DNA of 64,000 nt from Arenibacter sp. F26102 (GTDB lineage: Bacteria; Bacteroidota; Bacteroidia; Flavobacteriales; Flavobacteriaceae). Shown here piece after piece: positions 37,188 through 46,610 of this stretch (within the stretch, counting starts at the first letter, position 1; every line of letters starts with the position of its first letter). The notes beneath the pieces are model-generated. The model did no database searches. It had not been told where the DNA came from and saw nothing but the letters and a program-made list of their open reading frames with translations. The stretch is taken from NCBI RefSeq assembly GCF_023015865.1, contig NZ_JALKBC010000021.1, positions 1-64,000 on the forward strand, read 5' to 3'. A program made the position numbers and the translations under genes.

Positions 37188-37673
37188 ATGGAATACTTTA
37201 AATCCCTTAATCAGTTTCAAATAGCAGGCCTTGTTCTGCAATTGATACTTCTGCCATTTTTGTTTATGGCCCTTCGCCGTTGGTGGTGGGCAAAACAATC
37301 CCTCCAATGGCCGAAAGTTAATGGTGTGGTTACAAAGGGACTCGATTTCCCCCTATCCAAAATAATCGATTTTCTATATACCTATGAACTCAATGGCGCC
37401 ACTTATACAGGAAAAGAGCCATTTTTTGCCAATTCGTTCAAGAAATTTTCACAAAAGAAAGCTTCAGGATTAATTGCCAAATATACTCTTGGGAAACAAG
37501 TAAATGTTTTTTACAATCCGTCAAACCCTAGGATATCCACCTTGGAGCCAGGAAGAAAAGATGGCGTAATGGGTGCCTTACTACTACTGTTCCTACTTTT
37601 TTTATTGGGAGCTGTGTCCCTCTACAACCCTTCAATAATAATAGAGATCATAGATTATTTTTCTAACCGGTAA
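37188..37673 (+). CDS. DUF3592-type membrane protein
   Basis: A 161-residue protein with two transmembrane helices at the ends (GLVLQLILLPFLFMALRRWW and ALLLLFLLFLLGAVSLY), enclosing a beta-rich domain. The domain starts with WPKVNGVVTKGL and includes YTYELNGATYTGKEP and KQVNVFYNPSNPRISTLEPG, which matches DUF3592. Function unknown. It lies 21 bp after lipoprotein paralogue B. Confidence 0.8.
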   Translation: MEYFKSLNQFQIAGLVLQLILLPFLFMALRRWWWAKQSLQWPKVNGVVTKGLDFPLSKIIDFLYTYELNGATYTGKEPFFANSFKKFSQKKASGLIAKYTLGKQVNVFYNPSNPRISTLEPGRKDGVMGALLLLFLLFLLGAVSLYNPSIIIEIIDYFSNR

Positions 37674-37685
37674 AACACATTTATT

Positions 37686-38408
37686 ATGAAAAAATCAGTT
37701 TTGTTTTTAGTAGCCTGTGCCTTTCAAGCTGGCATGGCCCAAACCAATCATATAGTGGATAATTATCCATTGAAAGCTATGGACCTGGTGTTGTTTTCCT
37801 TCGGAATGGACAACCCACTTACCATAGGAACTATCACAGATTCTGGAGAAATAGCTTTAAATTTCCCAAAAGATCTAAATTTTATTACTGATGAGGTAAA
37901 AGCCAATTTTATGACGGACACGGCCTTTACCTTGTTTTCCAAATGTGATAATAGTTATGATATACTCGCAGAGGATAAAAATATTAAAGCAGCTGGTGGA
38001 GGTTATATTTCCCTAAGCACAAAAGAAAATCCGTATTCCGGATTGTTGTTTATGGTTACCGATGAAAATTTGGTTCCATGGTTGGAATCTTATGGTGATA
38101 TAGATGCTGTGTTGGGGTCCTATTTTGAATTGCTATATGTGGAATCCGATTTTGATTATAAAGGAGCATGTACTTCCACGGTTACTTACACAGAAAACAA
38201 TCCTGTTGAAACCCAATATGCCTATGATCTGAAGTTAAAGGCCGGATTTAATTTTATTGAATACAAAATTGAAAGTGTTGCCGAACAGAAGATACCCAGC
38301 ATGTACGAAGAAAATGTATTCGACAAAATAAAGAAACCAAGTAAAATAACGGTAACATCATCACAAGCGGCCATGCCCAACACCAAGTTAATTGGAAAAT
38401 ACTTTTAA
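37686..38408 (+). CDS. Secreted protein of unknown function (paralogue C)
   Basis: A 240-residue protein with a type I signal peptide (cleavage near GMAQTN). IGTITDSGEIALNFPKDL opens the mature domain, and YAYDLKLKAGFNFIEYKIES lies near the end. The next gene has VGAIKVDGSIELN and VVYELKFNPGWNMVKTEVIG at equivalent places, so the two are probably distant paralogues. No known domain is recognised. It starts 13 bp after the DUF3592 gene. Confidence 0.6.
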   Translation: MKKSVLFLVACAFQAGMAQTNHIVDNYPLKAMDLVLFSFGMDNPLTIGTITDSGEIALNFPKDLNFITDEVKANFMTDTAFTLFSKCDNSYDILAEDKNIKAAGGGYISLSTKENPYSGLLFMVTDENLVPWLESYGDIDAVLGSYFELLYVESDFDYKGACTSTVTYTENNPVETQYAYDLKLKAGFNFIEYKIESVAEQKIPSMYEENVFDKIKKPSKITVTSSQAAMPNTKLIGKYF

Positions 38409-38420
38409 GAAAGGGAACCA

Positions 38421-39359
38421 ATGAAAACACTATACCATATTTTGCCAGTATTCCTTTTACTTATAGGGTTCCAGTCTTTCGCACAAACACCTGAGCAACA
38501 AAAAATGTTAGATAAGGCATTGAAAATGCGGGATAGCATTATGGAGAGCCTTAACCTTGAAGACGTACAAAAGCAGGCAGATCAGCAGCAGAAACAAGTG
38601 GAACTGGACAAAAAAGCCAATGCCAAAACAAGCCCCATCCCTACTGCCGCAAAAAGTGAAGATAAATATTGGAAAAACACCTGGGCCAGTGATAAGGACA
38701 AGAAATTTGAAAATTGGAACAAGGGAGCTGCAGATCTTGTCTTCAACTATGCATATGACTCCAGAAATGATAAAATAAATTATGTGAAAGTTGGGGCTAT
38801 TAAGGTAGATGGGAGTATTGAATTGAATCCTACATACAAGATTCCCGTGTTACAACCATTGAACCACTTTAAAAACAGCAATAACTTTTTTGACATCCAT
38901 AATCCGGATTCTTATGAGTATAGTAATGAAAAAGCTGGCTTTAAGCTCAACCCTTATTTATTGGTGTACCAAGACGGGCAACAGATCGGGATCTTAACGA
39001 TTGGTAATTCTGCAAAAGTAACCCTCAACCTATTAACCCCGGGCGATCTATATTTTGGGGATGAGGGATATATCCTGTCTTGGGTCTATGTTGACGAAGC
39101 TTGTGCTATAAGGGCCAATGAAAATTGGAGTGGGGACTTAAGCAATTCCGGAACTCCAATAATGATGGAAACCAGTGTTGTTTATGAGCTTAAATTTAAT
39201 CCTGGCTGGAATATGGTGAAAACCGAAGTAATAGGTACCTATGAATTTCCAAATGCCCCGGAAGAGGACAGATCCAGATATAAAAAGCATGAGCACACCT
39301 CTACTGCTTCCATACCAAATGATGCTACCTATTTCTTTAGATTATCGGCACAGTATTGA
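38421..39359 (+). CDS. Secreted protein of unknown function (paralogue D)
   Basis: A 312-residue protein with a signal peptide (cleavage near FQSFAQTP). A Gln/Lys-rich helical stretch follows (residues about 22-75; coiled-coil-like, KQADQQQKQVELDKKA). The rest is beta-rich and partly resembles the preceding gene. It starts 12 bp after paralogue C and closes the nine-gene cluster; a convergent histidine kinase gene follows 73 bp away. The helical stretch could link to a partner protein, which is inference. Confidence 0.6.
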   Translation: MKTLYHILPVFLLLIGFQSFAQTPEQQKMLDKALKMRDSIMESLNLEDVQKQADQQQKQVELDKKANAKTSPIPTAAKSEDKYWKNTWASDKDKKFENWNKGAADLVFNYAYDSRNDKINYVKVGAIKVDGSIELNPTYKIPVLQPLNHFKNSNNFFDIHNPDSYEYSNEKAGFKLNPYLLVYQDGQQIGILTIGNSAKVTLNLLTPGDLYFGDEGYILSWVYVDEACAIRANENWSGDLSNSGTPIMMETSVVYELKFNPGWNMVKTEVIGTYEFPNAPEEDRSRYKKHEHTSTASIPNDATYFFRLSAQY

Positions 39360-39431
39360 CCGAATATCATGCGTCCATAAAAATCCATTACAATCTCTAA
39401 AATATCTAGTGGATTTATTGGCTATGGTTTT

Positions 39432-40586
39432 TTACTTTTCCAAAGTAAAAATAAACTTCGCACCCTTTCCAAGTTCCGATTCCACCTTGATGTCCCCCCC
39501 TAATTTTTCAACTATTTTCTTTACTGTTGCCAGTCCTATCCCATTTCCAGGGCGACCAAATTTATCGGTGGCCAATAATCTTTCGAAAATTTTAAATATC
39601 TTTTCCTGATGCTTTGCTGCTATTCCAGGTCCATTGTCTTCTACATAGAAAAGGTAATGGGTATCCAATTCCGTTACCCCTAGCTCAATTTTAACCCTCT
39701 CCTTGTCATTGTATTTAATGGCATTGGTAACCAGATTAATAAGAACCTGATGTATCGCCGTTTTATTGACTTTAATATGGGTCAATTCTGATTTTAAAAC
39801 CAGATTTAAACTGTGATCAAAATTAAAAAGTCCTTCTATGTCAGTTCTCAAACTTTCCAAATCAATATTTGATTTTCCCTCACCCAATATGCTCTCGGCC
39901 TTGCTATAGTGCAGTAAACCTTCAATTAGACCAATTAGATTATCGGAGGAACTAACAATCATTTCCAACATTTGCAAACCTTCACTATCCAACGTCCCCT
40001 TATATTGGTTTTGGAAAAGTTGCGCCAAACTGGAAATATTTATCAAGGGTGATTTAAGGTCATGTGCAGCAACAACGGCAAACCTTTCCAAGGCCTCATT
40101 TTTTTCTTCCAATTTCGCTATCGCCTGCTCCAACAGTATTTTATTCCTTCTTAACTCCAATAAATTCATCACCTGATTTGAAAGGGCAGTTAAGGATCTA
40201 ATCTGGCTTTGACTTAATAAATTAGGTTTATGATCTATGACGCACAAGGTTCCTAACGGAAGTCCTGCTTCAGTGACCAGTGGTACACCGGCATAGAAAA
40301 TTACATGGGGATCACCTGTAACTATTGGATTGTCATGAAAGCGTTCATCCATTCTGGCATCCTGAACAATAAATACATCATTTGGCGTATTAATGGCATG
40401 TCCACAAAAAGCATACTCTTTAGGTGTTTCAGTGGCATCCAAACCATGGTGGGACTTAAACCACTGCCGCTTATCGTCTATGAGACTAATTAGGGAAATT
40501 GGGGTTCCGCATATTTCCGCAGCAATCGTAGTTAGATTGTCATAATCGGATTCTGGCAATGTATCCAAGATAGAATAGGAATCCAA
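39432..40586 (-). CDS. GAF-domain sensor histidine kinase
   Basis: A cytoplasmic kinase of about 384 residues. The N-terminal GAF domain (about 5-150) starts with the family's usual LDSYSILDTLPESDYDNLT. A coiled-coil linker is followed by HisKA (VAAHDLKSPLINIS, phospho-acceptor His) and HATPase_c (LVTNAIKYND, DNGPGIAAKHQEKIF, GIGLATVKKIVEKLGG). No cognate regulator is adjacent. No ATG exists at the 5' end of the frame. The protein-like sequence continues upstream of the TTG at 40586 (QNEKERIKEL) to a stop near 40646, so translation probably begins at a rare start, by TTG or further upstream. It is 76 bp behind the sucrose phosphorylase gene and may share its transcript. Confidence 0.85.
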   Translation of the reverse strand: MDSYSILDTLPESDYDNLTTIAAEICGTPISLISLIDDKRQWFKSHHGLDATETPKEYAFCGHAINTPNDVFIVQDARMDERFHDNPIVTGDPHVIFYAGVPLVTEAGLPLGTLCVIDHKPNLLSQSQIRSLTALSNQVMNLLELRRNKILLEQAIAKLEEKNEALERFAVVAAHDLKSPLINISSLAQLFQNQYKGTLDSEGLQMLEMIVSSSDNLIGLIEGLLHYSKAESILGEGKSNIDLESLRTDIEGLFNFDHSLNLVLKSELTHIKVNKTAIHQVLINLVTNAIKYNDKERVKIELGVTELDTHYLFYVEDNGPGIAAKHQEKIFKIFERLLATDKFGRPGNGIGLATVKKIVEKLGGDIKVESELGKGAKFIFTLEK

Positions 40587-40662
40587 TTCCTTTATTCTTT
40601 CCTTTTCATTTTGGGGGACTTTGGGTTTTTTCAGGGCTTTATTATTTTAAGTATTGCTAGAT

Positions 40663-42411
40663 CTAAAATACCATACTTTTGGCAATACCGTTTTGAGTAT
40701 AGTTTATGGTAAAGGTAAGGGTTTTAAGGTTCGCTTTCAACTGCGCCTTGTCACTGTTATTGGTCCAGACAATGTCCAATTCGCTCTCAGGAGTTTCATT
40801 AATTGTCACGCTACCCATAAATGCCTTTGACATATTTCTTAACCTGATTATGGCGAGTTGATTTAATACGATATCCCTTTTAAGACCTTGCTCCACATCC
40901 TGTAGGGATAAAGTAGTTCTATTAATTTCCTTATGGCCTCCACTACCCCCTTTATCAGCGGCCTCATAATCGTTCTTTCCAGCAAAAATATCCAAATACC
41001 ATACCTGGGGGATTCCCGGCATAAACATTTGGATGGCCCTTGCCAATAACAGTTTTTTTTCATCTTCGCCCAAGGCGCTAAAAAAGGTTGCATTTACCTG
41101 ATAATAAGAAATCTTTTTCCCTGAAGGGTCATAGAGATTTTTAACCCTTCCTCCCCTATCCATAATTTTATTCATGATGGCCTCTATCTCTTCATCCAAC
41201 AGCAAGCCTTTATTATAAACTCCGTTGACCTCCTTTCCCTTTAGATCCAATACAGGTATCCCGTCATGACAGCCCAACATGTTTACCGTTTTATAACCTT
41301 TCCCAATTATTTCTTTGACCCAGACCAACAATGCCTTGTTGGTACCATTTTCCAGGGTGTGAATGGTGAGTCCCGGCAAGAAGAAATCGTAAATATAATA
41401 GCCTTCCGCGGCCACCTCATCGTGCAGATGAAGTCCGTATTCTGCATGGATCTCCGGCAGCAACATCAAATTGTTCTTTTGGGCCATTTGTTTTATGCGC
41501 TCTAAATACTCCCAGGTACCGGGTTTATTAAAAAAGTTGGATTGACCAACCTCTTTATGCAGATAGGCAAAGGCATCCAGCCTTAGAATTCTGCAACCAA
41601 AACCTTTTACCTTTTCCAAGGTTTCCTCATAAAAATCCCAAACCAAGGGAGATTTTGCGTTGACATCCATTTGACCCAAATAGGACCGATTCCGATTTAC
41701 AATTTTCAAGATTTCACTTTTAAATTGTTGGCAGTCGTGAAAATCCAGGTTGTTAAAATCTTCTCCTATTTCTATTACCCTATTTACCTTGTTACAGATT
41801 GATTCTACCTGAGCGCGTGATAACTCCTTTATATCTTCTAAATCGTTGGGGGTAATCTTATTATAACCAATATGCTGATAAAAGGTGTTCCAATAAGGCC
41901 TTTCCGAACCATCCGGGAAATACACCTTTAAAATGGGCAATCCGGATTTCCTCATAAATAGCTTATTGAGATACTCTTTCTTGGGGATTATAACCCCATC
42001 CTCCCCCATTTTACCATCGCCTTCCCAGAACTCGTTCCAGTTGATAAAAAAGTCCTTGAATTTTGAGTCGTCGCCCTGCTTCAATAAGTCTTGGAATTGT
42101 GGTGACGCCACCGATAAATGGTTTAAAACAATATCAAACTTCAAACCTATATTTAGTCTATCCAAGGCCATTAGATCATTCTCGGAGATCAATTCTTTAT
42201 TTAAGTTATAATCTATAATGGAAAATCCTCTATCTAAGTCACTATTAAAGAAGGTAGGCAATACATAAAACAAGGAAAACACATCTTTAAACTCGGGCAT
42301 TTCCAACATCTTTACAAGGTCGTGCAGCTTAGCGCCAATGCTATCGGGATAGGCATTTAGCATTACACCATTACCAATATTTTTGTTATGTGCTTTATTC
42401 TCTTTTGACAT
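40663..42411 (-). CDS. Sucrose phosphorylase-like GH13_18 enzyme
   Basis: A 582-residue cytoplasmic retaining glucoside phosphorylase. It converts sucrose and phosphate to glucose 1-phosphate and fructose. GH13 regions are clear: DIVLNHLS (region I), RILRLDAFAYLHKE with nucleophile D279, LLPEIHAEYG with acid/base E320, and LGCHDGIPVLD with D383. The QVWYLDIFAGKNDY segment fits subfamily 18. The length exceeds that of bifidobacterial sucrose phosphorylase (about 505), so glucosylglycerate or sucrose-6F-phosphate phosphorylase is a possible alternative. The adjacent PfkB fructokinase and sucrose-type MFS transporter favour sucrose. Confidence 0.85.
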   Translation of the reverse strand: MSKENKAHNKNIGNGVMLNAYPDSIGAKLHDLVKMLEMPEFKDVFSLFYVLPTFFNSDLDRGFSIIDYNLNKELISENDLMALDRLNIGLKFDIVLNHLSVASPQFQDLLKQGDDSKFKDFFINWNEFWEGDGKMGEDGVIIPKKEYLNKLFMRKSGLPILKVYFPDGSERPYWNTFYQHIGYNKITPNDLEDIKELSRAQVESICNKVNRVIEIGEDFNNLDFHDCQQFKSEILKIVNRNRSYLGQMDVNAKSPLVWDFYEETLEKVKGFGCRILRLDAFAYLHKEVGQSNFFNKPGTWEYLERIKQMAQKNNLMLLPEIHAEYGLHLHDEVAAEGYYIYDFFLPGLTIHTLENGTNKALLVWVKEIIGKGYKTVNMLGCHDGIPVLDLKGKEVNGVYNKGLLLDEEIEAIMNKIMDRGGRVKNLYDPSGKKISYYQVNATFFSALGEDEKKLLLARAIQMFMPGIPQVWYLDIFAGKNDYEAADKGGSGGHKEINRTTLSLQDVEQGLKRDIVLNQLAIIRLRNMSKAFMGSVTINETPESELDIVWTNNSDKAQLKANLKTLTFTINYTQNGIAKSMVF

Positions 42412-42458
42412 ATTCTTTTGAGCGTTCTAAACTTTCTTTTGAGTTAATAGATTAAAAT

Positions 42459-43385
42459 CTATAGAAGTTCGGATAATATATTGATGTTGTCTGGCAACCT
42501 ACCAACATTCTGCAGTTTTATGGCTGCTAGTTGCAAGGCCACCTCCAAGCATTTTTCAACTGGTTTCTCTTTTATATAGGCAAACAAAAACCCGGACCAA
42601 AATGCATCGCCGGCACCAGTGGTATCCATTACATTATCCACTTTAATGGCAGGTAATTGAATAACCCCTTTTCCTTTTTGGGATAGTTTAACCCCTTTGC
42701 TACCAAGGGTTAAACAGACCATGTCTACCCCTTCCGAATGAAAAAAGTTAAATATCTCATCATGTGACAGAGTTTGCTCAAAAAGCCTCAGCATATCATC
42801 CTCGCTAATTTTGACCAAGGGATCAAACTTGCAATAAGCCTTAATTACCCTAAGGGCTTCTTCTTGGCTTTCCCATAATTTTTTAGCGTAATTTACGTCT
42901 ATACTTAATTTACAACCCTGGTTATATGCCTCTTCCGCCTTTTTCAATATAGTTGTCCTAGCCGGGTCCATACTCAATGCAAAACAAGTGGTGTGAAATA
43001 TTGTGGTATTCCCAAGAATGTCCGTGTTGATCTGATTTTCGGAAATACAATAATCCGAGGCACGATATGGAATAAAATCTGGTGTACTTTGCGATCTTGA
43101 AACAAAAATTACGCTGGTTGGGCTGTCATCAACTGTCTTTATATAGTTGGTATCTACACCTACTTCTGCGAGTCTTTTAAAAATATATTCACCAAAACCA
43201 TCATCCCCTACCGTTGCTACCAAAACCGATTTTAATCCCAGTCTGGCAGAATTCATTGCAACATTGGTAGGAGAACCACCTAAATATCTATGATAATCGC
43301 GAGTTTCATTAATATTCACCCCAGGCTGTTGCCCTATAAAATCGACAAGCACTTCCCCCACACATAGAATATCTATGTTTCTCAT
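42459..43385 (-). CDS. PfkB-family carbohydrate kinase, probable fructokinase
   Basis: A 308-residue ribokinase-family kinase from the ATG at 43385 (MRNIDILCVGEVLVDFIG). An upstream GTG at 43418 would add 11 polar residues and is less likely. Family marks are YLGGSPTNVAMNSARLG (substrate Gly-Gly) and MDTTGAGDAFWSGFLFAY, with the GAGD catalytic Asp. It would phosphorylate fructose released by the phosphorylase 48 bp downstream, or a related ketose. The order transporter, kinase, phosphorylase within 4 kb supports fructokinase, though substrate is not readable from sequence. Confidence 0.85.
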   Translation of the reverse strand: MRNIDILCVGEVLVDFIGQQPGVNINETRDYHRYLGGSPTNVAMNSARLGLKSVLVATVGDDGFGEYIFKRLAEVGVDTNYIKTVDDSPTSVIFVSRSQSTPDFIPYRASDYCISENQINTDILGNTTIFHTTCFALSMDPARTTILKKAEEAYNQGCKLSIDVNYAKKLWESQEEALRVIKAYCKFDPLVKISEDDMLRLFEQTLSHDEIFNFFHSEGVDMVCLTLGSKGVKLSQKGKGVIQLPAIKVDNVMDTTGAGDAFWSGFLFAYIKEKPVEKCLEVALQLAAIKLQNVGRLPDNINILSELL

Positions 43386-43488
43386 ATTATCTTTCAATTT
43401 ATTATTCCTTAAATTCACTCGGTCTTTAACCCATCTCCTTCGTAAAAAAGAATAAGTGGTAGATTAGATTTATACTCATGATTGATAA

Positions 43489-44823
43489 TCAATTAATTTG
43501 TGCCTTGGCATAATCCTTGGAAATAAACATACAAGAAATGGCTCCGAGTATAAAACACACCCCAACAAAAGCCAAAGCATTTCTTGGATCTCCCTGAAAC
43601 AAGGCATCATAAAAAAATGGTACGGTAGCCATACTTATAAACTGCGGCACCACTATAAACATATTGAAAATACCCATATAGACCCCCATTCGCGCCATTG
43701 GCACGGAATACGAAAGTATTACATAAGGAACAGCCATTATGGAAGCCCAAGCTACACCAACCAGAAACATACATAGGTAAAACATGGTGGTCGTGGTAGC
43801 AATTTGCATAGAAAGAAAACCTATGGCCCCTATAACCAAGAAAACGGCATGTGTTAATCTATGGCCCAATTTTTTTCCTATCCATGGAATGGCGAAAGAA
43901 ATTGTAAAACAGGCAACACTAAATATAGCCAAACTAATACCTCCATAAAATGCACCTTTTTCAAAATCAGGATGAGCCGGAGAGGCGGCCCCAAATACGT
44001 GACGTGCGATGGCCAAGGAAAGATATTGCCACATTAAAGGCAGGCCGTACCAAACAAAGAACATAACCCACCAAAGTTGTTTCATTGTTTTGGGCATGGT
44101 AACAATTGCCTCCTTCACTTCAATAAAAACCTTGGCAATACTGCCTTTATCCTTTTTAAATTCCTCCATATTTTCCGGAGGATATTCGTCCGTGGTAAAA
44201 ATGGTCCACAATACAGTACCAAGCATGACCATTGCACCCAAGACAAATGAATATTTTATAAAATTGGGAATCCCGTTGGCATTCTCCAACTCTGCAATTT
44301 CACCATAGGCCCCTAGTGTAATGATTCCTAAAAATCCCAACAACCAAGGCATTATGTTTGCCGAAAATTGGCCAAGGCCAACGAAAAAACTTTGAACTGA
44401 AAATCCCAATGTTCTTTGTTCTGCTGGTAATTTATCAGCAATAAAAGCCCTAAAGGGCTCCATAGCAATGTTCATTGAGGCATCCAGAATCCATAATAAA
44501 CCAGCGGCCATCCAGAGGGTTGAGGAATATGGCATAAAAATCAGGGCAACACTTGCCAAAATGGCGCCAACCAAGAAATACGGACGACGACGTCCTAATT
44601 TTGTCCATGTTTTATCGCTCATGGCTCCAATAATAGGTTGCACCAATAAACCAGTAAGAGGTCCTGCCAACCACAACCAAGGTATTTGTGCCTCATCTGC
44701 ACCTAAATACCTATATATAGGACTCATGTTGGCTTGTTGTAGTCCGAATCCGAATTGAATTCCTAGAAATCCGAAATTCATATTCCAAATTTGCCAAAAA
44801 CTTAACTTAGGTTTGTTTAGCAT
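43489..44823 (-). CDS. Sucrose-type MFS/GPH transporter (SLC45-like)
   Basis: A 444-residue inner-membrane protein with about twelve transmembrane helices. The pattern NFGFLGIQFGFGLQQANMSP near the N-terminus, PIIGAMSDKTWTKLGRRRPY after TM2 (MFS loop motif) and QRTLGFSVQSFFVGLGQFSA match the sucrose and disaccharide:proton symporter group. The gene is first in the minus-strand operon leading to fructokinase and sucrose phosphorylase. Its upstream region runs 554 bp to the LacI operator pair. Confidence 0.85.
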   Translation of the reverse strand: MLNKPKLSFWQIWNMNFGFLGIQFGFGLQQANMSPIYRYLGADEAQIPWLWLAGPLTGLLVQPIIGAMSDKTWTKLGRRRPYFLVGAILASVALIFMPYSSTLWMAAGLLWILDASMNIAMEPFRAFIADKLPAEQRTLGFSVQSFFVGLGQFSANIMPWLLGFLGIITLGAYGEIAELENANGIPNFIKYSFVLGAMVMLGTVLWTIFTTDEYPPENMEEFKKDKGSIAKVFIEVKEAIVTMPKTMKQLWWVMFFVWYGLPLMWQYLSLAIARHVFGAASPAHPDFEKGAFYGGISLAIFSVACFTISFAIPWIGKKLGHRLTHAVFLVIGAIGFLSMQIATTTTMFYLCMFLVGVAWASIMAVPYVILSYSVPMARMGVYMGIFNMFIVVPQFISMATVPFFYDALFQGDPRNALAFVGVCFILGAISCMFISKDYAKAQIN

Positions 44824-45377
44824 ACCATATCTTTTGAAGGTTATTCCTGTTATTTAACAAGCTATTGTTACCCATGAATTTAGTCATTTTTAGTTCAGTC
44901 ATAGAAAACAAAAAGTACTTCTGACCCTAAGCTTTATTCTTTATTAATATATGTTGTAGTATTTGTGAACTGATGATGATGATACGGCGGCACCAACCCT
45001 ATTAAATTCAGAGCAAACCGATATGCCATTTATAAGGATTTCGCCTAATAATTTTATCTAATTGATAATAAATCTTGGTTAGTAAAAGAGTCGATACAAT
45101 GTTTCCACAACATCAACTCCTTTTACATAACACTTGAAAAAACAATCAACCAACCTAAAAAAATCTATATTTTGGCGTAGGTTTCCTATCCCAAAGAAGG
45201 ATATCGCCCCATATATTTATTTACTTTTTGAAAGTATGATACACCCATAAAATCCGGAATTTCCATTTTATAACAGATGTCCTTATTTGACCTTGCAATT
45301 CCAATTATTTAACGGGAATTGTGAGCTTCCTTGCTAAATTTATAATTATAAATACCATAAATTATCAAACTCCCAAA
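44824..45377. other. Long upstream region of the sucrose operon
   Basis: About 550 bp without a gene, between the divergent transporter operon (left) and lacI with its operators (right). If the operon is transcribed from near the operators the leader is long; otherwise a promoter closer to 44850-44950 is likely. I see no further copy of the operator palindrome in it and no obvious riboswitch. Confidence 0.4.
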
Positions 45378-45391
45378 CGAAAACGTTTTCG
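45378..45391. promoter_or_regulatory. LacI-type operator 1 (perfect 14-bp palindrome)
   Basis: CGAAAACGTTTTCG is a perfect inverted repeat with the central CG step typical of LacI/GalR operators. It lies 67 bp upstream of the lacI-family gene and 21 bp, or two helical turns, from operator 2. Confidence 0.8.
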
Positions 45392-45398
45392 AAATCAA

Positions 45399-45412
45399 CG
45401 AAAACGTTTTAG
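45399..45412. promoter_or_regulatory. LacI-type operator 2
   Basis: CGAAAACGTTTTAG matches operator 1 at 13 of 14 positions. It ends 46 bp before the lacI start. TATATTTA at 45428-45435 resembles the flavobacterial -7 box (TAnnTTTG), so a repressor on this site would overlap the promoter of lacI and autoregulate it. Confidence 0.75.
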
Positions 45413-45458
45413 ATTTTCATTTTTTTGTATATTTATTATTGAAAAATAAAACTACTGG

Positions 45459-46496
45459 ATGAAACCTGTAACCTTAAAAGAAATAGCCGAACAATTAAAT
45501 ATATCTGTGACCACGGTTTCAAAGGCCTTGAAGGATTATCCTGATATTAGTAAAAAAACCAAGGCTCTAGTGAAAGAATTGGCTTTAACCTTGAACTATA
45601 GGCCCAACGCTTTTGCGGTAAACTTAAGGACCAAAGAATCCAAGACCGTTGGATTAATAATCCCAGAAATTGTCCACCATTTTTTTTCCAACGTTATTAA
45701 AGGAATTATCGCCCAAGCAGAAAAAAAGGGCTATCTGGTCATCATACTTCAATCCAATGAATCCTATGAAATGGAAAAAAAACAGATTCAACTCCTATTA
45801 AGTCAGCGGGTTGATGGTATCCTAATTTCATTGGCCAATGGCACTGCCGATTACAATCATTTGACTGACGTTATTGCCCAGGACAAACCATTGGTAATGT
45901 TCGATAAGATTGCCAAAATTGTGAAATGTTCCAAGGTCATCATCGATGATAGAAAAGCTGCTTATGCGGCAACACAACATTTAATAGATACAGGTTGCAA
46001 ACGAATTGCTCATTTTAGAGGCGCCCTTTTACCACAAAATTCTATTGATCGGTTTCTTGGTTACAAAAAGGCCCTATTGGATAACAATATGCCCTACGAT
46101 CCTTCTCTGGTTTATATATGCGAATGTGGAGATAACAGTTTTGAGGAAGGAAAAATTAATGCCCGCCAATTGTTAAAAGACCATAACGATGTTGATGGCA
46201 TTTTTATAAATACCGATTTAGTGGCTATTGGGGCCATTACGGAATTTAACGAACAAGGTGTAAATATTCCAGAAGACATTTCCATAGTCGGCTTTAGTAA
46301 TTGGTTTATGTCATCGGTCATTTCCCCTACCCTAACTACCATTGACCAGCCGGGATACGAGATGGGAAAAACTGCTTTTAAGCAACTTTACAAGGAAATG
46401 CAGCAAGTAAAAAATAAACAATCAATAGTTTACGAAAGCATTGTATTAAAAACGGAGTTGGTTAAAAGACAATCAACTAAGGAGGTTGTTAATTAA
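45459..46496 (+). CDS. LacI-family transcriptional regulator (probable sucrose-operon repressor)
   Basis: A 345-residue repressor. The N-terminal helix-turn-helix and hinge are classic: TLKEIAEQLNISVTTVSKAL and then LNYRPNAFAVNLRTKESKTV. The periplasmic-binding-protein-like sensor domain fills about 60-335 (GLIIPEIVHHFFSNVIKGI, ISIVGFSNWFMSSVISPTLT). It is divergent from the sucrose transporter-kinase-phosphorylase operon, and two operator palindromes sit immediately upstream, so the likely effector is sucrose, fructose or a phosphorylated product. Its own promoter is probably controlled as well. Confidence 0.92.
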   Translation: MKPVTLKEIAEQLNISVTTVSKALKDYPDISKKTKALVKELALTLNYRPNAFAVNLRTKESKTVGLIIPEIVHHFFSNVIKGIIAQAEKKGYLVIILQSNESYEMEKKQIQLLLSQRVDGILISLANGTADYNHLTDVIAQDKPLVMFDKIAKIVKCSKVIIDDRKAAYAATQHLIDTGCKRIAHFRGALLPQNSIDRFLGYKKALLDNNMPYDPSLVYICECGDNSFEEGKINARQLLKDHNDVDGIFINTDLVAIGAITEFNEQGVNIPEDISIVGFSNWFMSSVISPTLTTIDQPGYEMGKTAFKQLYKEMQQVKNKQSIVYESIVLKTELVKRQSTKEVVN

Positions 46497-46610
46497 TCTC
46501 TCTAACTCGAGTCTTAAGTTGGAATGAATATCCCATATGTTCCAAAAGCTTCTCTGACCTTGTTCTAATCCGTCCCATGTCACCCTACAATCCCTATTAA
46601 TTCAGATGAA

